A stretch of 64,000 nt of DNA from Poronia punctata (lineage: Eukaryota; Ascomycota; Sordariomycetes; Xylariales; Xylariaceae), in contig MU401568.1 in the NCBI GenBank assembly GCA_022579005.1, forward strand, positions 55,936 to 119,935. Direction: 5' to 3'. The translations under genes and the position numbers were made by a program. Below, piece after piece: positions 35,719 through 47,300 of this stretch (position 1 is its first letter; each line of letters starts with the position of its first letter). Below the pieces are notes generated by a model. That model did not search any database. It was given only the letters and a program-made list of their open reading frames with translations, and had not been told where the DNA came from.

Positions 35719-37620
35719 ATGATCGGCACGAGCGAAAAATACGTCGTGGTCGGTGCTGGACCAGTCGGATCTTTGGCGGCTCTCTACGCTGCAAAAAGAG
35801 GTCATCAAGTTGAGATTTACGAATTGCGAAGTGGTGAGCCGGCTTTCTCTTCCTCCTTCCCTCTCACGGTAAATCGGGATTTGAAAATGAAAAGTGAAAA
35901 GTGAAAGAGAGTTGTTGCGCGCGCCTGTGATGCAGGAATCCTGCAGGGTAGCTGCATAATGTTACCGTTCCTTGATCGCCTGCAATCCGCCGTCCGTCCA
36001 ATACCGACCATGCGCACTCAATAGCTTGGTTGGCATATGGTCAAGACAGGTATTAATTCGGGATCCTCAGATCTTCGTGACCCTTCTACCACGCCGTTGA
36101 ATTTCACAAAATCCATCAACCTCGCTCTCTCGGAACGTGGCATCAATGCCATGCGCCATGCCGGCCATGACGAGCTACTCCAGGATGTACTTTCAACTAC
36201 TATCCCCATGCGCGGACGCATGATCCATGGGAAAAGGCCCGATGGTGAGCTCTACGAGGCACCTCAGGACTATGATATCCAAGGCCGGGTACGGCAAGCT
36301 CTTTCCCTCCTTTCATGGCATACCACCCTGAGACCGTAAGGACGGTTTGTTGATTGCAAATTGTAGGCCATTTATGCCGCCGACAGAGCCGGTCTCAACA
36401 AGCGACTATTGGATACTTTGGATGATCTGCCCAATGTCAAATTCTTCTTCAACCACAAGTTGACAGGGGCCGACTTCAAGAAGCGAAAGGCTTGGTTCGA
36501 GTCCCGAGATCCAGGCTCGGAATCGGATTCGGGCCGTCCGGCTGAAATCGAGGTTGATTTCGACTTTATGATAGGCGCCGACGGTGCACATTCCGCTGTG
36601 AGATACCACCTCATGAAGTATGCCAGAATGAACTACAGTCAAGAATACATCGACACGCTCTGGTGTGAATTCCAGATCAAGGCCAGAGATAGCATACCCG
36701 GAGACGAGGTCGAATCCAGATTCCGCATCTCTCCGAACCATCTGCATATATGGCCGGGGAAGAAGTTTATGTTTATCGCGATACCTAGCGACGTACGTAT
36801 GAAGACGCGAAAAATATGAGCTGAGGGATTACGTGATACTGACGCTAGAAAGGACGGCTCATTTACCTGCACCCTCTTCATGCCGGGAACGGAATATACA
36901 GCCCTCGAAGCAGATCCGACCAAGTTGCCTGCCTTTTTCGATGTGCACTTCCCTGGCGTAACTTGGCTAATACCACCAGAAGATCTCATTGCATCCTTCA
37001 AGGTCAACCCGCATCTGCCTCTAATTAGCATCAAATGCCATCCCTATCACTTCTCCAGTTCCGCCGTCATACTCGGCGATGCCGCCCACGCCATGGTCCC
37101 CTTTTACGGACAAGGTATGAACGCAGGGCTCGAGGACGTCCGGATTCTCTTCGCCACCATGGACAAATATAACGCCATGGTCGATAGCAACGACCCCAAC
37201 AGCTCCGAATCGGCCGACGCTGACTTCCAGAGAGGTCTGGCTTTGAGCGAATACTCGACTCTCCGTGCCGCCGACGCCCACGCGATCAACGACCTGGCTC
37301 TCCAGAACTACGTAGAGATGCGAGCTTCTGTGCTATCGCGCATGTATCGCATGCGCAAGTTCCTGGAAGAGTTTTTATCTGTCCATGTACCCGGTCTAGG
37401 CTGGCAGACCCAGTATTCGCGCGTGAGCTTCGGAAACGAGAGATATTCGGAGATAACGGCAAGGAGCCGGTATCAGGGGAAGATGTTGACCCGAGCGCTC
37501 ATAGTGTTACTTTCCAGCCCCCTTCTTGTCGGGACTATCGGTGTCGTAATGGCGCGCAAGCGGTTGTTTGCGACGGGTAGCCCATTGCAGGTCCTTCGGG
37601 ATCTTGCAGGGCGGTGGTAG
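35719..37620 (+). CDS. BNA4: Kynurenine 3-monooxygenase
   Basis: FAD/NADPH hydroxylase that turns kynurenine into 3-hydroxykynurenine in the tryptophan-to-NAD pathway, at the mitochondrial outer membrane. Exons 35719-35833, 36071-36288, 36367-36792 and 36853-37620 give 508 residues; the long first intron (237 nt) joins YELRS/DLRDPS. FAD-binding is seen in [20 protein letters not shown] near the N-terminus and in [21 protein letters not shown]. The hallmark [15 protein letters not shown] is intact. The C-terminus has a hydrophobic segment ([20 protein letters not shown]) followed by RKR, the usual membrane anchor. Other pathway genes are not in the window. Confidence 0.95.
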
Positions 37621-37972
37621 CTGACGTCCTACGTTAGGTATCTACTTATGCTACGTTATTCTAGTCAGCTTAGTTATGCGACTCATTTTAGGCTGGCGTC
37701 TGTCACGCAGCCCGGGCCGATTCATGGATTTAAGATATACGGACACGAGCCGAGCCCGCACCTCTATCCCTTTTATATGTATTTGATGTACGCCAGGAAG
37801 AAACTAAAAGAATTAAATATATATATATATATATAAAGTGACAATGTAAAAGGCTTCTCTACGAAATCGAAAAAAATCTTCAGAGATATCAGTCTCGTGA
37901 CTTTGAAGATAGAAAAAGAAGGAAAAAGGTGACGAGACAAGTAGGTATCAAATCATATAGAACACCTAAGAT
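37621..37972. other. Intergenic between convergent genes
   Basis: Three-prime flanks of KMO and the TIM-barrel gene, with an (AT)n run at about 37818-37836. Confidence 0.6.
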
Positions 37973-38809
37973 CTAATCTCCAATACTAATTTCCTTAAAC
38001 TTCTTCGTATTCTCCGTAATGGCAATCTCCACCGGTATCCTCTCCATACTACTAGCGCCATAAAACCCATGAACGCCCTTTGTCCGCGACAACACATACT
38101 CGGCATCCTTGACCTCGGCAACAGGGCCGCCATGACATAGCACAATGACATCTTGACGGACCTCGACCGCCGCATCTCTGATAGCTTGGATCAGCTCGAC
38201 ACTTTCGTCGAGCGTCTTGCCCGTCTTCCCCCCGATACCTTTACTCGTAGTGAGGCCCATGTGGGCGACAATGATGTCGGCGCCGGCACGAGTCATAGCG
38301 ACGGCGTCCTCGACGGAGAAGACGTAAGGAGAAGTGACGAGGTCGAGACCATGCGCGAGACGGACCATGTCGACCTCGTGAGAATAACCCATGCCCGTCT
38401 CCTCGAGATTGGCGCGGAAATTGCCGTCTATGAGACCGACGGTGGGGAAGTTCTGTACCCCGCAGAAGCCGAGATCGCGCAGCTGGCGCAGGAAGGCGCC
38501 CATGTCGCGGAACGGGTCGGTGGCGCAGACGCCGGCGAGTACCGGGGTCGAGGATACCACGGGTAGTATCTCCTTGGCCATGTCTACCACGATGGCGTTG
38601 GCGTCCCCGTAGGGCATTAGTCCGGCTAGTGAGCCCCGCCCCGCCATCCGGTACCTGCCCGAGTTGTAGACGATGATCAGGTCGGCGCCGCCGGCCTCGG
38701 CGAATTTGGCGGATAATCCGATGCCTGCACCTGCGCCGACAATGGCCCGCTTGGCGGAGATGGCGTTGCGGAGGTTCTCGAGAACTTTGGCGCGTGGTAC
38801 GGGAGGCAT
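37973..38809 (-). CDS. TIM-barrel PEP-hydrolase-like protein (C-terminal half of Tm-1 architecture)
   Basis: Belongs to the PEP_hydrolase/IGPS-like TIM-barrel family (Pfam PF09370 by my recognition); the reaction is not established. Single exon, 278 residues from the first ATG of a coherent start ([20 protein letters not shown]). Key segments: [22 protein letters not shown], then [71 protein letters not shown] and [10 protein letters not shown] near the end. In plants this domain is fused behind a UPF0261 domain (tomato Tm-1), and in bacteria the two are often adjacent genes. Here the UPF0261 gene lies next door, transcribed the other way. This supports a shared pathway or complex, not a known chemistry. 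Confidence 0.88.
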   Translation of the reverse strand: MPPVPRAKVLENLRNAISAKRAIVGAGAGIGLSAKFAEAGGADLIIVYNSGRYRMAGRGSLAGLMPYGDANAIVVDMAKEILPVVSSTPVLAGVCATDPFRDMGAFLRQLRDLGFCGVQNFPTVGLIDGNFRANLEETGMGYSHEVDMVRLAHGLDLVTSPYVFSVEDAVAMTRAGADIIVAHMGLTTSKGIGGKTGKTLDESVELIQAIRDAAVEVRQDVIVLCHGGPVAEVKDAEYVLSRTKGVHGFYGASSMERIPVEIAITENTKKFKEISIGD

Positions 38810-39092
38810 GATGGGTACTGTTTTTGAATCGAGTACAAAAGCCGAGGAAGACAAGCCCAGGAAGGTGTCGAAGGTGAGGAGGAAATATCCAGATGAAAAA
38901 CTCTCTGGGAGGGTTTCAGGGGGGGGGGGGGGGGGGGGGGTTTTACGGGTGGTATGAACGCTTAGATAATTTATAGGTATTGGTAGGTACAACCCCAACA
39001 ACGACGTAAAAGAAAGTAGAAACCGAGAGACCCGGGATTANNNNNNNNNNCCCCGCCCCCCCCCCCCCCCCCCCCCCCCGGCCCCCCCCCCG

Positions 39093-39135
<43 letters not shown>

Positions 39136-39718
39136 TGTACGGGTGGTATGAACGCTTATCTAATGTATAGGTATTGGTAGGTACAACCCCATCAACGACG
39201 TAATAGAAAGAAGATACCGAGAGAACCGGGATGAAAATGGGGGCGTACAAACTGTTACACAGCGTAGAATCTAGTATATTTCACGTCGTACGAGTAAAAG
39301 CGTCGGAAGTATACTACTATGATCGGTCCAGTCAAAGGTTAGGAAACCGCTTCCAACTTTGACCGGTAAGAGCGGACTAGAGTCCAGAGTCCAGAGTTCA
39401 GACCAGAGCTACGTAATACCTACTCCAATGTTACCCACCTCCTCTTCTTTTTACCCAATTGCCATGACTTCTCCACTTGTTGATTTGCATCTATCATGAA
39501 ATGACAGCTCCCTTTTCTGTATCATTAAATAATTGACTATTCGAGTAGTATGGTGCAGATATCCATCACCACCCGTCCCCAAGTTTATATATCATACGGA
39601 AATCCGTATGACAAGGAATAAGTATACTTCTTTATAACCAATACATGAAGAACAGATTGATAGTCAGTACCGAGAGAGTAATTCACGATAAGGAAGCTTC
39701 ATTAGAAATAAATAAAAG
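38810..39718. other. Divergent promoter region containing an assembly artefact
   Basis: Lies between the two starts of the TIM-barrel/UPF0261 pair. Includes poly-G at 38919-38940, an N gap, a long poly-C and a near-duplicate flank (entered separately). The true spacer is probably about 200 bases shorter than shown. A short GTCCAGAGTCCAGAGTTCAGA direct repeat lies near 39381-39401. Confidence 0.7.
38944..39234. repeat. False duplication across a gap: two ~97-bp near-copies
   Basis: Positions 38944-39040 and 39138-39234 are near-identical (both begin TACGGGTGGTATGAACGCTTA and end near CCGGGAT). Each follows a G or C homopolymer, and they are separated by N at 39041-39050 and poly-C to 39135. 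This is most simply a contig join that failed at a homopolymer. Confidence 0.85.
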
Positions 39719-41081
39719 ATGGCAGCCGGGCCTCAAACTGTCAACATAGTTATCCTGGGCACACTCGACACAAAGTTGGCCGAGTTTCTCTACCTCCGCT
39801 CGCAGATCCTCGAGCTCAACCCCTCGATTAACGTGATCCTGATCGATGTGGGCCGGTCTTCTACGACCCACGACGCCATCACCGTCAGTCAACCCGAAGT
39901 ATACCGACGAAGCACTCACAAAAATGCCGAAAATCTACAATCGATGGAGCGGTCCGAGGTGATTGCAACCATGTTGTCGGGCGCCAAGGTAGTGGTCAAC
40001 AATCTCCTAGCCGACGGCAAGGTTCACGGCGTGGTGTCGCTGGGCGGCAGCTGCGGCACCAGCATGGCCTCGGGCGTGATGCGCGACTTACCGCTGACAA
40101 TGCCTAAACTGCTCGTCTCGACTGTCGCTTCGGGCGACACCAGTTGGTACGTTGGGGAGTCGGACATCACCATGATGTATAGCGTCGTGGACATTGCCGG
40201 CCTTAACGAGCTCTTGAGGAGCGTCATCCGTAATGCTGCTGCTGCCATTGTCGGCATGGCAGTGAGTTACTATCATGCTTCTTCTACAACAAAGAAGGAT
40301 GCGAAGAGAAAGAAGAGTGTAGGGATCACCATGTTTGGTGTCACTACCCCTGCTGCCGATAAAGCTCGTCGTTGGCTGGAGGGACAAGGGTTCGAGGTCT
40401 GTGTCTTTCATGCCACCGGCTCGGGTGGACGTGCGAGTAAGTAATCAATGCCGCCTCTTAAATTGTGTATCGTCTAGTCTAGCTGTTTGATCTGTACTAA
40501 TGGTGAATGTTCAAAATCTAAAAGTGGAACGATTGATTCGTGAGCACCGTCTCGACGGCGTACTCGATCTCACCACGACGGAACTAGCAGATGAGTTAGT
40601 AGGCGGCGTAATGAGCGCCGGCGAAGATCGTCTCAAAGCCGCTGCTACAGAGGGCATCCCGCAAGTCGTTAGCGTTGGCGCTCTAGATATGGTTAATTTT
40701 GGGCCGGTACATTCAGTGCCGAAACATTTGCAGCACAGGAATATATACGAGCACAATCCATCCGTGACCCTTGTACGCACCACACCAGATGAATGCGAGG
40801 AGCTGGGCAAGAGGCTAGCCACTAGACTGCGAAATAGCTGCCAAAGACCGAAGCTGACCGAGGTGTGGCTTCCACTCAGGGGCGTATCCATCATCTCAGT
40901 GGAAGGACAGCCCTTTTACGACAAGAAGGCGGACGAGGCTCTGTTCGGTGCTATCAAGCGAGAGCTCGATGGTACTGACATCACAGTCAAGGAGGTAGAT
41001 GCTGATATCAATGACCCTTCGTTCGCAGAGGACTTGGCTCGGAGGCTGTCTGAACTGCTGACCGAAAAGGGCTCGCAGTGA
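39719..41081 (+). CDS. UPF0261 / Tm-1-like ATP-binding protein
   Basis: UPF0261 family (PF06792 by my recognition), the family of the ATP-binding N-terminal part of tomato Tm-1; its normal cellular function is unknown. Exons 39719-40436 and 40525-41081 give 424 residues; the junction restores GSGGRA/MERLIREHRLDGV, a conserved family segment. Other signatures: VILGTLDTKLAEFLYLRSQI at the start, VISLIDVG-type strand (VILIDVGRSS), VSLGGSCGTSMASGVMRDLP (glycine-rich, probably nucleotide-contacting), VASGDTSWYVGESDITMMYS, DLTTTELADELVGG and a C-terminal WLPLRGVSIIS. Divergent neighbour of the TIM-barrel gene that completes the Tm-1 architecture. Confidence 0.9.
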
Positions 41082-41683
41082 TGGGTCCTTGACTCATTCT
41101 TGTCTCGATGAGAATCTTTATTCTCTATATAGAGACTAATAGCAACAGGTCAGACGTCGACGTAGCTTTATATACACTTCACCTCCAGAATCCATCGGGA
41201 TATCATCCACCACTCCTACCGGCCCAGAAGCCAAGGAGTCCATGATCTCCCCTGTCCATCACTTCGTCTCCCAAGTTTCCTTTCCTTATCCTCAACTTCC
41301 CTTTCACCCATCAGGCGAGAAGTAGCTCATGCTTTCCGGAAACCAACAAAGTGCCTCCCAACTCCTATCATGCCAGGTCGTTCCCTTTCCGTTCCCAACG
41401 CCGTGGGTCGTCAATGCACCGTCCTTTTCCTTTCCAGTCCTTGAGTGAAGGGAAAAAGCAGGAAAGCTCTCGCGAATTTGCATCCGGGTCCCGAACATAG
41501 AGAAAGCGAGAGGATGATTCCAAGCGCAAAATGCATTCCGAAAAAACGCCACGAGCACCCTTATGCATGTAGGAGAATGCACGAAGAGTATTGACCGCAC
41601 AAAGAAAAACAAAACAAAACAAAAAGAAAATGGTGGAAATCAAGCCTTTACCCGTCCCCTGTACCTTTCCTTGAAACCCCAAA
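41082..41683. other. Intergenic between convergent genes
   Basis: Three-prime flanks of the UPF0261 gene and the caspase-like gene. Frames at 41304-41612 and 41368-41892 on the minus strand have no recognisable domain. Nothing else seen. Confidence 0.5.
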
Positions 41684-43608
41684 TCAAGAAGAAGAGGTCC
41701 AAGAGGAAAAGGAAAAAGACGAAGACTCCTTCTCCTTTGGTGGAATGGACACACGCACACCCTCCGCCTCATCAGGAGCACGCAAGATCCACTCCTTCCA
41801 TCTACGGACATTGACAAAGGGTCTCTCGAGTTGAATATCGAGACGGACGACGGGCTTGCCGCTAGCACCAGTGCCGAGGAATCCGGGGCCAACAGTCTTG
41901 GGTCGAAGAGACGTGTTAAGTTTCGACAGGATGATGTTGCGCGTCGTTCCCCGCTCTAGACTGGGCGATTGCGATATCTGGCAGTAGATGGGATATGCTG
42001 GTGGATGACCAAGCGATCTGGCTCTGGCGGGAATATGGCGTGCACCAGATGAGTTGTCGAGAGGACTGGTCGAAATGGAAGTTCCCGCAATGGGCTCAAA
42101 GGTGGTGCTGTTGAGATGAAAGGCCTGCATGTCGAGGAGCTTCCGGTGCAGTTCAACCACGGACACGCCATGGGCGGCGAGGAAGGGCGAGTCCAGCATG
42201 AGGGAAAGTGTTCGGGTTAGTGAACCCTCTTTTCCGTGATCAGGCTCTAGGTTGCTGGGTGTTGTCGATCCCGATCCTAGCAACTCAAACGTTCCCGGGC
42301 CTGAGGCGTGCGGGACGTAGATGTGATTGGCAAAGGGACTGTCGTTGATCATGAGGACATCTGCTCGGGCGTTGGCTAGGATTTTCGAGGCTGTCTTTGC
42401 CGGGATACCTGGCTCATCTCTTCTGCATGATTGAGAGGGATGTTAGTTTATCGTCCGCATTTATAATAAAGAAGTTGGGAAGAAGTGAAGCTCATGTTAT
42501 CAAACGGGGGATCAGGAGATGGCAAGAATAATACAACGAGGGAGATGACTTTGCACAAGAAATAACAGAAAAGGAAATTCCAAATCAAAAAGAGAGCAAA
42601 CAAAGAAAAAGAAGAAGAGAAGAAGAAAAAAAGAACTTACCCTCCATACCAAATAACCTCCCCACCAGTCCCAGTCCCCGTGCCTCCTCCTCCTTCCCCA
42701 ACACTAACAAACTCGGCATGTCCACCATACCAAAACAAAACCAAACTATCTGCCGAACTTCCATAATCGGCAACAAACTGTCTGACTTTATGCGCGAGCG
42801 CCTCTTGCGGATCGCCGATACTGGGAACCAACCAAGTCTGACTCTTGATCCCATATCTTCGTTCAAGAACATCGCCTAGTTGAGAAGCCGCTGTGACAAA
42901 TGGTCCGTGATTACTACCGCTCTTCTTTTTGGATTTGCTGCTGCTTTCTCTCATCTCTGCACGGGATGATGTCCGATGAATAGATCGTGGCGGGATCGGC
43001 GGCGGTAACAACAATACATCATCAGATGCGGTTCCTGTTGCGGTTGCGGTTGTATTTGCGAAACTGGTTCTCAATGGTAGAATGGATGATTTCTGTCCGC
43101 GGAGAGTTGGGATCATTGTTGTTTTCGTTGTTCCTCCTCCTTGTATCTTCAAGTCCGTGTTTTTATTTTTATTCGCGGATAACGAAAGGGATGATGGGGG
43201 TTTGGAAGTTGTGGAAGAGGAAGAATCATCATGATCCGCCCAACAAACAAGCAAAGCCCTGGCGTTCCCATACCGGCTATCATTTCTCTTCGGCCAGGCG
43301 TCCGTCAGGACTTTATGTAGAGTCTCTGTATTATTCTTCAGATCCTCCTCCGTCAAGGTCCCCGTTCGCTGGGTGCGGGAATAGTACGGGCTTATGTAGC
43401 CTCCTATATCTGAGATTTCTCTCTCTCTCTCTCCTTCTCCTGGGATGGGAGTAGGGGTAGAGTGATGGGGGTTTTTGTTGTTGTTGGAAGATGATGTGGT
43501 ATTGGTAGAGGAAAAGGAAAATGTCTTCTTGCTCTTGGAAAACATTGCTCCTAGACTGCTCTTCCGACTTGTTGGCACGCCGGGTTTGTCGGGCTTTTGG
43601 GGCTGCAT
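41684..43608 (-). CDS. Caspase-fold (C14-like) protein lacking the catalytic cysteine, predicted pseudoprotease
   Basis: Exons 43608-42641 and 42422-41684 give 568 residues. After a Ser-rich leader, the fold begins with RALLVCWADHD (strand 1), is interrupted by about 130 low-complexity residues, and resumes with LGDVLERRYGIKSQTWLVPS, DSLVLFWYGGHAEF (the strand ending in the catalytic His, H297 by my count), GEVIWYGGRDE, then SKILANARADVLMINDSPFA. In active fungal relatives the last segment reads LLLDCC; here it is MINDS, so Ser351 stands where the nucleophile Cys should be. Downstream ELLGSGSTTPS, SLTRTLSLMLD, GVSVVELHRKLL and PIYCQISQ match the C-terminal part of that fungal family. Activity as a cysteine protease is therefore unlikely; a regulatory role is a guess. 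The family assignment rests on recognition of these motifs only. Confidence 0.72.
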
Positions 43609-43667
43609 CTTGGGATTAGATTACTGCTGCCGATTAGGCAGGTAACCCTAGGTAGATGGATGGATGG

Positions 43668-43701
<34 letters not shown>

Positions 43702-44377
43702 GGTTGCTTGCTTGAAAAGCGATGGGAAAATATCTTCTCCCGATCGATACAGGCTAGGATGAAGAAATGTAGAAATGTGTGTGTGTGTGCATGTATGTAT
43801 GTGCGCGTGTGTGTATGTATTTATTTTTTGAACACAGGTTTGTTTCATGTGAGTGTGCTCAAAGTCACAGGTGGGAAATATGTATGGGAATAGGAAATGG
43901 GATATGGCAAGTAGGTCAACCATTCATTGATGGACCGGGGCAACTTTGCTCATGTACATGGATCGGTACACACCAAACATCAACTGTGAAGAAGAAAGTA
44001 CCTTGTGAGTCAGTTTGTTGTTGTGGTTGTGGTCGTCTATAAACTACACCAAAAGTCAGAAGAATGTATAGAAGGGGGGTCGCCGATTAAATCATTCCAT
44101 TGTTTCTTGTTGATGTTCATCGTTGTGGGTTAGCTTAGCGCAAGTAGGAACCCTTTTCCAACTACATACAAGTAGGTAAGTACCTACATACCATTGTCAA
44201 ATTCAGATTGTAGTGTACTATGACACAAGTCAATGGTAGATAAAGGTCAACCTCATATAACCTGAATATTCGCTCTGAACCGGGAATCACACCACAGTTT
44301 TACCTATCCCATCATTGCAAGTTAACCTAGTCTAGGTACCTAGGTACCTAGCAGCTAACCTAGATGGCTTCCCCTTT
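43609..44377. other. Intergenic, (GTT)n and (GT)n microsatellites
   Basis: A TGT/GTT trinucleotide run at about 43668-43702 and GT/ATGT runs near 43776-43820, then TAGGTACCTAGGTACC near 44333-44349. No gene seen. Confidence 0.6.
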
Positions 44378-47300
44378 TCATCCAACATACTTCCTGGCAT
44401 TCTTGAACATCTTGATCCATGGTCCAAACTTTCCAAACTTGTCTAGTTGTTTGGGAGGAACAAAGCTAGCAACGTCTGCCATTATCGTCCGCTCGGGATG
44501 GGGCATTATCGCAAGAACACGTCCATCGCGGCTCGACACACCAGCAATACCTCGAGGGCTGCCGTTGGGATTGGACGGATAACTCTCTGCAATGGCTCCC
44601 GAGTTGTCAACGTATCTTAGGGGAGCTAAGCCCCCATCTAATACAGACTGGAGCTTGGTGGATGACGCGAACTGGGCCCTGCCTTCACCATGGGAGATGG
44701 CAATAGGCAATGACGATCCAGCCATGCCGTCAAAGAATACCGAGTTTTGAGTATTTTCCGCAATCTTGACCATGGAGAAACGTGCCTCGAATTGCTGACT
44801 CTTGTTCTGCACAAAAACAGGCCAGTTCTCTGCCCCGGGAATCATGCCCGGATTCATCTCGTTTAGCCGTGAGAGCATCTGGCAACCGTTGCACACGCCC
44901 AGAGTGAACGTCCTCGGACGATTGAAGAATGCCTCAAACGTTGCTCTGGCCTTCTCATTCTTGGAAATCGACAATGCCCATCCACGTCCAGCTTCGAGCA
45001 CGTCGCCAAAGGAAAAGCCACCGCAGGCCGCAAGACCACTAAAGTCGTCCAGTGTTCGACCATCGATGATATCCGTCATCATGAGATCGACCGGGTCGAA
45101 GCCTGCTGCCCGGAAAGCAAATGCCATCTCTGCATGACCATTGACACCCTGTTCTCGAAGGATGGCCACCCGAGGCCTAGGCGCCACCAGGCCCTTTAGG
45201 CTACCGAAAACCGAGAGACCGTCGTCGATATGGTCAAATTTGAGCTTGTAGCTGATGCCGCCGTCGCTGTCGTCAAGTATGGCGGAGTATTCTTGCTCGG
45301 CACACTCGGGATTGTCTCTCTCCTTTTGCATATGGTACGAAGTTGCCGACCACCACTGTTGCATCTCGGCTCTCGGTAGGTCAACAACTGCTTTGCCCTT
45401 GTATTTGACCGTCAGTGTCTGCTTAGCAACTGATCTTGTAAAACCAATCTTCTTCAATAGCCCAGGGGGTGGCCCACAAGTGGCAAAGCATCGTCTGAAC
45501 CGAGTTTCGTCTGATTTCCGCACTTGGAACACGGCACCAAGTTCTTCATTAAACAGGGCATCCAGAACACCGGATTCCGAATCCTGTCCCACCAACTCGT
45601 CAATGTAGATCTCGGCAGCACATCGTCCGGCAAAGATCATCTCGGCAACGGTAGTCAACAGACCTCCGTCTGACCGATCGTGGTAAGCTAGGACAACACC
45701 TTCCTCGTGTAGCTGTGACAGGGCATCGAAATAATCCGTGATGAGTTCAGTGTCGCGAACATCCGGTGCTTCGTTTCCAAGCTGTCCAAGGCTCTGGGCA
45801 AGTGCTGATCCACCCATAGCCTTGAAGCCCTTGGCAAGATCGACAAATATGAGGACGGATTCACCAACTTCCTCGATGCGTCGAAGCTGCGGCGTCCAGG
45901 TGTTTCGTACATCCTCAACGAGAGAGAATGCCGAGATCGCGACCGTGACAGGGGCAGTAACACTCTTCGTCTCTCCACTTTCTTTATCCTTCCACGAAGC
46001 CTTCATCGATGTAGAATCCTTGCCGACCGGGATGGAAAGGCCTAGTTTGGGGCACAGGTCCAGACCGATGGCTTGCACGGCTTCATACAGTGCTGCTCCT
46101 TCGCCGGCGTGGTTAACAGCGGCCATCCAATTAGCAGAGAGCTTCACCCGTCGCAGGTCACCTCTGATATTCGCATCGTTCTTGATATGAGCCGCGCCGA
46201 GATTCATCAGACTCTCGACAACTGACATTCGTGCCGACGCGGCGGGGGAGATGAGAGCCAAGGTCGCCTTTTCGCCCATCGCCATCGCTTCTCCGTGACG
46301 GGTCTGGTCGTCGACGCTGAAAGAAGTCAAAGTGACAGCAACGTCCGCAACCGGGACCTGCCAAGGCCCGACAAGTTGATCTCGAACAACCTGACCGCCG
46401 ACAGATCTGTCTGCAATAGTAATGAGAAACATCTTGGATCCGACTGCTGGCAGAGAAAAGACGAGTCGCGTAGCTTGTGTGACCATTTCCGTCAGATTCG
46501 TCGCTCCGTGTCTCTCTTTTAGGGCCGAAGCAGAATCGAACGGTTGCAGATTTCTCTGGACCGTCTTGTCAACGCGTTCCTGTTTACGACCGGGTGGGAA
46601 CAGAGCGTCCATCGGCAAGTCAATCGGCAGGGCGGAAGGTTCAGAACTCTCACGATCACGCAACACTAGCCGAGTCTTTCCATCCCCATCACGGGATGTA
46701 AGTGTGCCTACGTTGGAGAAGCCACAGCGCTCACGCTTACAGATGCTGATGAAGCGATTGATACTGTCCCTATTGATCAAGAGAACGTATCTCTCTTGGG
46801 CTTCACAGCACCTAGTGAAAAGATAGAGTTAGCAACGGATCTTCTAGAACTTTGCCGTCCAAAACTGTAAGAGGTGCAACTCCGTGACAGATTATGCATT
46901 CTTACCAAATCTGAAGGGGGCTCATAAAGTCGTCCACATTTGCGATTTGCCGTAGTTCGAAATTACCTCCACCTAGGGCATCCTTGACAAGCTCAGGCAG
47001 AGCGTTGGAAAGGCCGCCAGCCCCAACGTCATGGATCATAGCAATAGGGTTTTCTTCGCCGAGAGCAACACAGGTATTAATAACCATCTAGCGTAAGAAG
47101 AATTGTTAGTATTTGCGAAATAGTGGTGGTTGACGCAGATCTAGAGTGGAAACATGCCTGAGCTCGTCGTTCAACTTCAGGGTTGCCACGCTGGACGCTG
47201 TCATAGTCCAACATAGCCGTAGCCTCACTAGAATTGCTGCTAGACGCAGCACCACCACCAAGACCGATGAGCATGGCTGGCCCACCGAGTACGATAACAT

